Part shown: piece after piece, positions 5,387-10,769 of the stretch | Numbering within the stretch: the stretch's first letter is position 1 | How the letters are laid out: each line of letters begins with the position of its first letter | Source of the DNA: an uncultured Planctomycetaceae bacterium | GTDB lineage: Bacteria; Planctomycetota; Planctomycetia; Planctomycetales; Planctomycetaceae | Direction of reading: 5' to 3' | Assembly: GCA_937952455.1 (NCBI GenBank) | Contig: CALFYU010000731.1 | Location: 1-10,769 of the forward strand | Length of the DNA stretch: 10,769 nucleotides | Translations under genes and position numbers: made by a program | Notes under the pieces: model-generated | What the model saw: only the letters and a program-made list of their open reading frames with translations | What the model was told of the DNA's origin: nothing | The model's database searches: none

Positions 5387-7507
5387 CTAGAGCTTCGACA
5401 ACGTCGGATGGCGATTCATATATTCGTCAAGCTGCTGGGCCGCTTGGACTAAGTCGCCGCGATGTTCCGTCGGCGCAGTTTGCTTGTGACGCTGGAATCG
5501 CTCAATGCCGTCACGATGCTTGGCAAGCAGCGCCTCGACCGGCAGGTCGTCGTAGGAACGGAAATAGATGCCGCTTTTGGGGTAGCTCGCTTCGCTCGTG
5601 CCGTCATTGGTCGTTAACGACGAATCGTCGTCGAAGACCGTGAAGAATTCCAAGCTGTGCCCCATCGGCCCTTTGGTAATATGCGCGTGACAATCACCGG
5701 GACCGGCATAAGCTCGAATGATAAATCCCGGCAACTTTTCACAGGACAAGTCGCCGATCAGTGCGAACCCCACGTCCGCCAGCTGGCCCTCACTCCGCTT
5801 CAGCCACTGAGGGTCGGTCATGCCGGACGTGCCAAGATCGGCCTCGAAATAGCGACGTACTCCCTCGTAAAGCAGAACTCCGGTGTTCGTCTCTGCTTGG
5901 GTTTCCTGCGGAAAAATCCCCGCGAATGCCATTTCCAGTTGTTCGGTTTGTTCGCGAACCGCTTCGGCGTGGGCGTCGACGTCCCAGACGTTTCGATTCT
6001 GGAATCGGGCGCGGAACACGATCCGCAGCAGCCATTCGCGCCGATCGCCCGCGTATTCAAATCCCTTCTCCGTCTCCGTGATCGGCTCGTGGTCAAAAAG
6101 TGATTCTTCGTCAATCAAGGCCATAGTTCGTTCACGCTCGTTCAGCGGGATGGGAATCGGCTCGTCGTTGTGGGACAACGCCGAAACTTGCAGCGCCTCT
6201 TGCAAATCGGCGGCCGAAAGCTCAATCGATGAATGCTCGATCAACCAAGATCCGTTTTCAATACGGCCGAGATAACGTTGGTTGCCGGACTCGATGTCTC
6301 CGCTCGCCGTCAACATCTCGAGTTCAGTCCCCGTTGGTAGCTGCTTAAGCATTTGATCGAGTGGGAAATCGTTGCCGCGGCGATCTCCCATTATGAGGAG
6401 TTGGGGTTCGCGGGTCGCCAAATACCAATTCCCGTCATTGTGCGTCCACTCCACGTAAGGTAAGTCGATGAAGGACAAAGGCACTTGGTCTCCCTCCGGC
6501 GGGCGTATTCGCAAGACCAAAGTAGTGTGCGTATTCGTGAACCAGACGATGCGAAAGAGGTCGCCCAGCGACGTCACAGGCAGCGATACCGGTCCGCCGG
6601 TGATCGCATGTAAGGACGCCTCGCTCACTTGCCCGAGGACTTGCTGCGTCCACGGGGCATCTTCAAATTCGAGTTCCTCTTCGGCTTCGTCCTCACTGTC
6701 GTCATCGTACTCATCATCTTCGTCGTCATCGTCGTTCGTGAACCAACCGGTGATTCCCAAGGCTTCACAAAACCGAGGCAGGTTGCCGAGGTCGGAGTCC
6801 AATTCGTCGTCAGTCAATCCGTCAATTTTGAACACGCCGCGAAGCACATTCTCGTCGAAGGAAATTCGTGCTGAGGTGAGTGCTTCGACCATCAGGTCTG
6901 CTTGCCATTGAAAAAACGAGGCAGCAGCGTCACTCGTGGAAAGCTTGCGCCATTGTCGCTCCAAGTCTGCCGGAACCTCCATTCCGTAGGAGTTCACTTC
7001 TTCGATGAGCGAATCCATTAGGTGCGGGTCCGCTTCGTCGTCCGCTTCTCGACGCTGACGGGCTTCCTCCTCGTCGTCCCACAAAAACGCAGTCAATTGA
7101 TTGTCCCGGTCCAGTCCGGCGACGTTGTCGAATAGATCGTAGTCGTCTTCGTCGTAGTCGTCCTCCTCCTCGTCGTCATAATCCTCGGCTGCGTCGGCAA
7201 TCTCTTCCGCGTCAAGGTAGACGAAGGGATGGACGAACGTCAGCGGCTCTTGGCTGGGAGCTTGTAACTTCATGTACCAGACTGAACCGTCTGACGTCGT
7301 GAGCTGCAGGACCGAATGTTGCGCATCCGCCGCGATCGCGTCGAACACTTCGCCGCCCATCGTCCACACCCGCGCCAAGCACCAACTCCAGCCATCCGAT
7401 TCGCCGTAAAGAAAATGATTGTCGCCCCCCATGGCGACGTTAATTCGGCTCCGCAATTCATCCGTCGCCACGTTCTGCATCGCCGTGAGGCGAATTCGAA
7501 TAGCCAT
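5387..7507 (-). CDS. Large acidic hypothetical protein (706 aa)
   Basis: The 706-residue product lacks a signal peptide or membrane segment and is probably cytoplasmic. Near the N-terminus it has a compact region (1-98, MAIRIRLTAMQN... with many Trp and Gly). Three acidic stretches follow: about 99-127, 144-160 and 258-284, the first and third nearly all Asp/Glu with some Tyr. Residues 285-480 alternate beta-like and helical text. The C-terminal part (about 545-675) contains LADVGFALIGDL, a strand series, and FFTVFDDDSSLTTNDG. This pattern recalls an uncharacterised domain recurring in planctomycete hypothetical proteins; that is a recollection, not a search result. ATG 7507 is chosen because AAAAAGGGGG ends four bases upstream and because the longer frame from 7567 adds only a basic, atypical leader. 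I cannot name a function. Acidic tracts could act as flexible linkers or bind cations or basic proteins. Confidence 0.8.
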   Translation of the reverse strand: MAIRIRLTAMQNVATDELRSRINVAMGGDNHFLYGESDGWSWCLARVWTMGGEVFDAIAADAQHSVLQLTTSDGSVWYMKLQAPSQEPLTFVHPFVYLDAEEIADAAEDYDDEEEDDYDEDDYDLFDNVAGLDRDNQLTAFLWDDEEEARQRREADDEADPHLMDSLIEEVNSYGMEVPADLERQWRKLSTSDAAASFFQWQADLMVEALTSARISFDENVLRGVFKIDGLTDDELDSDLGNLPRFCEALGITGWFTNDDDDEDDEYDDDSEDEAEEELEFEDAPWTQQVLGQVSEASLHAITGGPVSLPVTSLGDLFRIVWFTNTHTTLVLRIRPPEGDQVPLSFIDLPYVEWTHNDGNWYLATREPQLLIMGDRRGNDFPLDQMLKQLPTGTELEMLTASGDIESGNQRYLGRIENGSWLIEHSSIELSAADLQEALQVSALSHNDEPIPIPLNERERTMALIDEESLFDHEPITETEKGFEYAGDRREWLLRIVFRARFQNRNVWDVDAHAEAVREQTEQLEMAFAGIFPQETQAETNTGVLLYEGVRRYFEADLGTSGMTDPQWLKRSEGQLADVGFALIGDLSCEKLPGFIIRAYAGPGDCHAHITKGPMGHSLEFFTVFDDDSSLTTNDGTSEASYPKSGIYFRSYDDLPVEALLAKHRDGIERFQRHKQTAPTEHRGDLVQAAQQLDEYMNRHPTLSKL

Positions 7508-7511
7508 TTTG

Positions 7512-7521
7512 CCCCCTTTTT
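7512..7521 (-). promoter_or_regulatory. Shine-Dalgarno site for the acidic protein
   Basis: Read on the minus strand this is AAAAAGGGGG, four bases before ATG 7507. It decides the start against an upstream in-frame codon at 7567. Confidence 0.65.
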
Positions 7522-7653
7522 GTCGTAGAGAAACCGACGGCGCAACTTGCGATGGCACTCGCCGCATTAGGCCCGATGCTATCCGTTCTTCGTGAAGGTT
7601 TCGAGTGCCAAGTTACGCTTGCCGCAGGCGATCAATCGAAACGGCCCGCCGGG

Positions 7654-9093
7654 TCAGAACAGTTCCGTGAGAGCACTGCCGCCGCGGGCAACGGGAAGGG
7701 GGCGGCTCGTGCGATCGTAGATCGACATGTCCGGTTCGATGCCCAAGCTGTAATAGATCGTCGCGCAAATGTCGCTAATGTGCACCGGTCGCTCCTTGAT
7801 CCACGCGGCGTCGCCGTCGGACGCGCCGTAGGCGACGCCTCCGCGAATTCCGCCGCCCGCCAGAAGTACCGAGTAGCAGTGCGTCCAGTGGTCGCGGCCG
7901 GCGTCCTTGTTGATCTTCGGCGTCCGCCCCATCTCGCCCATCACCACGACCAGCGTCTCGTCAAGCATGCCGCTGCGGTCCAAATCCTCGATCAACGCCG
8001 AATAGGCCCGATCAAAGTCGGGCAGCAGCGAACGTTTGAGCATGTTGAAGTTACGCCCGTGTGTGTCCCAGGCGGATTGAGCGACGCCAAACCGCTTGCC
8101 CATGTTGTCATAGCTGACGTTGATAAACCGCGATCCCGCCTCGGCCAACCGCCGCGCGAGCAGTGTGCTGGTGCCGAATAACGTACGCCCATACCGCTGG
8201 CGCCGCTCCGCCGGTTCTTGATGGAAATCGAATGCTGCACGGATCGCTTTGGACGTCAACAAATCAAACGCCACGTTTTGCCGCTGATTGAACTGGTTGA
8301 CCGATTGCGTCCGTTCCTGGTGCCGCAATTGATCGTCGAATTGTTCCAACAAATCGCGGCGGCGGGACAACCGGTCCAGCGTGATGCCGTCGGAGAGTTG
8401 CAACTCGTTGAGCAACGGCTCGCCAAGGACCATCTGCGGGTTCCAATTTTCATCCGGCGGGTTGGCGACATGGGCTTTGCAGGTGGTGGAGAAGGGATCG
8501 TAGCGGTGTCCGAGAAAGCCGCCGTGCGGGCCGCCTTTGACACGGCGTTCTCCCCATCCCAGCGGGCAGGGAACGAACACGTACGGCGGGACGGGCGACC
8601 GGCGTCGTTGCGATTCGTCAAATTTCGCGATGACCGATCCCATGCTGGGGGGATCGCTGGAGCGGGCGTCTTCGTCGCGGAGGTTATCGTCACGGCCGGT
8701 ATACATCGGCTGATTGTTGTGACAGGGGCCGTTGTGGTACACCGAACGGACCACGCACGTTTTGTCCATCACGCGGGCGGTCAGCGGCAGCAATTCGCAG
8801 ACATCGATCCCCGGTGCGCTGGAAGAGACCGGCGCGAACTCACAACGGACGTCGGACGATGCCTCCGGCTTCAAGTCGTACATGTCCTGCGTCGGTGCAC
8901 CTCCCTGGAGGTACAGCAGAATCACCCGTTTGGCACGCGCGGGAGGCGCGTGGGAGGAACGATGAGTTCCGATCGCCTGCAACGCGGTCGAATGGAGGTA
9001 GCCCCCTAGCAACGAGAGCGCTCCCACTTTGAGTGTTTCCCGCCGCGAGGGTCCACGGCAAGCCCGCCGACGAGTTCCCAGCATCGTGATCAT
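7654..9093 (-). CDS. DUF1501 domain-containing Tat-exported protein
   Basis: The 479-residue protein starts with a twin-arginine signal, SRRETLKVGALSLLGG (16-31), so it is folded before export. The mature part shows DUF1501 features in order: ILLYLQGGAPTQDMYDLKP (58-76), AWDTHGRNF (341-349), VMGEMGRTPKIN (384-395), GRDHW (399-403), LLAGGGIRGG (410-419) and VHISDICATIYYSLG (437-451). DUF1501 proteins belong to the alkaline phosphatase/sulfatase-like superfamily and are expanded in planctomycetes. Substrates are mostly unknown, although co-occurrence with sulfatases and with DUF1549/DUF1553 cytochrome proteins is well known. No such partner is visible here. ATG 9093 is preferred because GGGAG (9104-9100) lies six bases upstream; ATG 9084 is an alternative and 9159 gives an unnatural extension. 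Length is normal for the family. Confidence 0.92.
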   Translation of the reverse strand: MITMLGTRRRACRGPSRRETLKVGALSLLGGYLHSTALQAIGTHRSSHAPPARAKRVILLYLQGGAPTQDMYDLKPEASSDVRCEFAPVSSSAPGIDVCELLPLTARVMDKTCVVRSVYHNGPCHNNQPMYTGRDDNLRDEDARSSDPPSMGSVIAKFDESQRRRSPVPPYVFVPCPLGWGERRVKGGPHGGFLGHRYDPFSTTCKAHVANPPDENWNPQMVLGEPLLNELQLSDGITLDRLSRRRDLLEQFDDQLRHQERTQSVNQFNQRQNVAFDLLTSKAIRAAFDFHQEPAERRQRYGRTLFGTSTLLARRLAEAGSRFINVSYDNMGKRFGVAQSAWDTHGRNFNMLKRSLLPDFDRAYSALIEDLDRSGMLDETLVVVMGEMGRTPKINKDAGRDHWTHCYSVLLAGGGIRGGVAYGASDGDAAWIKERPVHISDICATIYYSLGIEPDMSIYDRTSRPLPVARGGSALTELF

Positions 9094-9171
9094 CGTACAC
9101 TCCCGCGCCGGAGTAGAGATGCCGCTGAGCGAGTGGACACCGCCAGCCGCCCAGATCATACCCCGGGGGGC

Positions 9172-9177
9172 ATTATA
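9172..9177 (-). promoter_or_regulatory. Possible -10 element upstream of the DUF1501 gene
   Basis: On the minus strand these bases read TATAAT, an exact -10 consensus, 78 nt before ATG 9093. No good -35 hexamer stands 16-18 bases further upstream, where the bases are GC-rich. It is plausible but could be chance. Confidence 0.35.
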
Positions 9178-9300
9178 CGGGAGATGAGCGACGAACGCAC
9201 ACCGAAAACCATAAAACTTGGGGCTCTGACGGGCGCCGATGGGACGGCGGCCTCGAATTACCTACCTGCATTAAGTTGGCGTACCGCCGCCTAGGAGCGA

Positions 9301-10170
9301 TTAGAGCTTCTTCAACAACTCTGCCGCATCGTCCGCGGCATCAGTGTCGGGATATTCGTCGATAATTTCCCGTAACCGTTCCTTGGCAGCGGAATCGTTC
9401 TTGGATATTAGAGATTTGGCCAACTTGAGTTTTTCTGCCGCCATTTTCTCTGCATAGGCTTCAGGATTGGCCGCTTTCTCCGCCTCGATCCGTGCCTTGT
9501 CTTTCGCGATTTTTTCTCGCACGTTTTCCAGTTCTGCCTCGTCATCCAAGTCGTTGGTGACGGCGGCGAGTTGCCGGACTTCGACATCCCAATCCGCATT
9601 GGAGTGGATGTTGAGATAGAACGTTCCGGGACCATTATCAAAATATGCTGTGTCGCCGGTGCGCGGCGTGTCGGAGTTGGCGGCGATCCGTGCCACAGAC
9701 TCGTTGCCGTCGGAGACCTCAATTGCAAAGACGCCCTCTGCATTCGCGGGGGGATCATCGGCTGACCAGTGAATTGACCACTTTTCACTGTCAATGTGAA
9801 ACGCTTTTGTTTGCACTGAACCGCTGCCGTGCCAATCTTCGACTTCGACATACCGATAACCATCCGGTATGCGGTCAGTCACCGCCACCACGGGAGGATC
9901 GGTATCCGTGTCGACGTCGACCGGCACTTTGCGGACGACATGAGGATCCGGGCGGACGACATGAGGATCGGGCTCGGTCTGTGCAGTCTCGTAGGGATCC
10001 GGGTCGTAGACGGGCGCCTCTTGTTCAGCGACGCTGGTATCGTGCGACTCGTCGTGTGCCGTTCCGATCCCCCACGCGACGGCGGCGCCGATGATGATCA
10101 GGCCGGCAAAGATCGACAGCATGACCGCGCTGCGGGCTCGGCTTTCTTCTTTTGGGTAGTCATCAGACAT
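9301..10170 (-). CDS. Single-pass membrane protein with beta-rich central domain and TPR-like C-terminus
   Basis: The 289-residue product has a short charged N-terminus, one hydrophobic helix (about 15-36, VMLSIFAGLIIIGAAVAW), and an acidic Pro/Asp-rich linker (about 38-95) holding the exact repeat PDPHVVR at 67-73 and 74-80. Residues 104-200 form a beta-rich domain with regular aromatic positions: WSIHW (131-135), GVFAIEVSD (146-154), GTFYLNIHSNADWDVEV (182-198). This resembles small beta-sandwich modules of exported planctomycete proteins. A Lys/Ala/Glu-rich helix (about 208-250) leads into AKSLISKNDSAAKERLREII and DEYPDTDAADDAAELL (251-286), a single TPR-like motif often seen at planctomycete C-termini. 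The bulk is probably extracytoplasmic. ATG 10170 is chosen over the GTG at 10173 because GAGGTG lies just upstream. No named family or function is recognised. Confidence 0.78.
   Translation of the reverse strand: MSDDYPKEESRARSAVMLSIFAGLIIIGAAVAWGIGTAHDESHDTSVAEQEAPVYDPDPYETAQTEPDPHVVRPDPHVVRKVPVDVDTDTDPPVVAVTDRIPDGYRYVEVEDWHGSGSVQTKAFHIDSEKWSIHWSADDPPANAEGVFAIEVSDGNESVARIAANSDTPRTGDTAYFDNGPGTFYLNIHSNADWDVEVRQLAAVTNDLDDEAELENVREKIAKDKARIEAEKAANPEAYAEKMAAEKLKLAKSLISKNDSAAKERLREIIDEYPDTDAADDAAELLKKL
9931..9972 (-). repeat. Tandem duplication of 21 bp inside the membrane-protein linker
   Basis: Two 21-bp units (9931-9951 and 9952-9972) differ at one base, c versus g at position 19 of the unit. 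They encode the seven-residue repeat PDPHVVR twice. Near identity at the DNA level points to a recent slippage duplication in the linker after the membrane helix. Confidence 0.85.
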
Positions 10171-10592
10171 CACTCACCTCGCTGTCTTGAAATACGTTTT
10201 CTGTGACACCTGCTGATCTCGCGACTTCACGAACCGACACCGTCGCCCGATCCGCGTAGCGCTACGAAATCACTGCCGAAATCCATCACGCAATTGACAT
10301 GCCAATTCGCCAGCCACGAGACAGGGATCGACGGAAAGTCCTTTGAGGAAACGGTCGTCCGTCAATTTCCAGGTACGGTCAATCGATCGTCTCTGAACGA
10401 CATCGAACCGCATTGGTTGTCACGCTGCCAACAATAAGTCGCATGCCAGCGAGACTCTAAGCGTCGACCGACCGGCAGGGCTTTGGCACTGAAGTTGCGT
10501 ACCAAACCATGGCAACCGGTTTGCGGCTTTGGTGCGGCTGCGCGACCGCGAGTCATAAATTTGCCGCATGATACAGGAAGGAGGGATGCGAT
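10171..10592. other. Divergent intergenic region with a 12-nt palindrome
   Basis: These 422 nt separate two divergently transcribed genes and must hold both promoters. The clearest signal is a perfect 12-nt palindrome, CGTAGCGCTACG, at 10255-10266, a candidate regulator site. No convincing -35/-10 pair is visible, and the one minus-strand frame (10362-10556) has no protein-like features. Confidence 0.4.
10578..10584 (+). promoter_or_regulatory. Shine-Dalgarno site for the YihY/BrkB gene
   Basis: AAGGAGG lies eight bases before ATG 10593, the strongest ribosome site in the window. It supports the start of the gene cut off at the right edge. Confidence 0.75.
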
Positions 10593-10769
10593 ATGGGCAG
10601 ACCCATTTCCACGCTGAAGACGGCCGTGAACGGTTTTATCGAAGATGAATGTATGGTCAGCGGTGCGGCGCTGGCCTACTACACAATTTTTTCCCTGCCA
10701 CCGCTCATCGTATTAGTGTTCTTGATCGCCGGGTCGCTAGGATTGCCACACGAGCGGATCGACGACGTG
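10593..10769 (+). CDS. YihY/BrkB family inner-membrane protein (partial, N-terminus only)
   Basis: Only the first 59 codons are present; the frame runs open off the right edge. The text matches the start of YihY/virulence factor BrkB proteins: a helix with TAVNGFIEDECM (10-21), then SGAALAYYTIFSLPPLIVLV (23-42), where the AAxAYYxxFSLPPL core is the family hallmark, and LIAGSLGLP (44-52). Family members are polytopic membrane proteins of about 280-330 residues. They were long mislabelled as RNase BN, and their function remains unclear, with a transport role suggested. AAGGAGG eight bases before the ATG supports the start. It is divergent from the minus-strand membrane-protein gene. Confidence 0.88.
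   Translation, partial: MGRPISTLKTAVNGFIEDECMVSGAALAYYTIFSLPPLIVLVFLIAGSLGLPHERIDDV

Noticed and set aside
6468..6911. Serine-rich + strand frame (147 codons)
   Set aside because: The Ser run is only the complement of an acidic Asp/Glu tract in the minus-strand gene.
8218..9009. 263-codon + strand frame
   Set aside because: It is antisense to the DUF1501 gene, whose motifs are unambiguous.
9234..9249. CGCCG/CGGCG hairpin between the DUF1501 and membrane-protein genes
   Set aside because: The stem is only 5 bp and no T-run follows it on the minus strand, so it is not a supported terminator.
10529..10559. Possible promoter TTGGTG ... CATAAA before the YihY/BrkB gene
   Set aside because: Spacing is 19 nt and the -10 match is poor, so it cannot be separated from chance.

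Overview
The window looks like a piece of a planctomycete chromosome, probably from the Planctomycetaceae or a close relative. The argument rests on gene content: a twin-arginine DUF1501 protein, a secreted YHYH-domain protein with an Arg/Gly/Pro-rich tail, a membrane-anchored protein ending in a TPR-like 'EYPDTDAA' motif, and a large acidic protein with no familiar enzyme signature. The DNA is GC-rich by eye, Shine-Dalgarno sequences are clear for about half of the genes, and intergenic gaps are fairly long. I saw no tRNA, rRNA, CRISPR array, insertion sequence or phage gene.

Layout. Positions 1-423 hold no secure gene, only a protein-like + strand frame broken by one stop. A YHYH-domain secreted protein follows (424-1404, +). 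A short spacer with two adjacent inverted repeats (1585-1631) leads to the most coherent block, 1657-5092 (+): a small exported His/Cys-rich protein, an exported protein with two degenerate thioredoxin-like domains and a Cys-rich tail, an FtsX/MacB-type ABC permease and its ATPase. The last three are closely spaced and form an operon (28 nt and 4 nt gaps). The small protein lies 314 nt upstream and may be separate. Ligand-type residues on three of the proteins, and the pairing of thioredoxin-like proteins with a MacB-like ABC pair, suggest metal or redox handling in the cell envelope. This is inference.

From 5093 to 5386 there is no gene, but several hairpins end in a long stem followed by T5, which fits a terminator and possibly a small RNA. 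Three minus-strand genes follow: a 706-residue acidic protein (5387-7507), the DUF1501 protein (7654-9093), and a single-pass membrane protein with a beta-rich middle and a TPR-like end (9301-10170). They are 146-207 nt apart and do not look tightly co-translated. After a 422-nt divergent gap, the right edge carries the first 59 codons of a YihY/BrkB family membrane protein on the + strand.

Most of this is ordinary planctomycete gene content. The points worth a second look are the 1657-5092 cluster, the palindromic element before it, and the structured gap after it.
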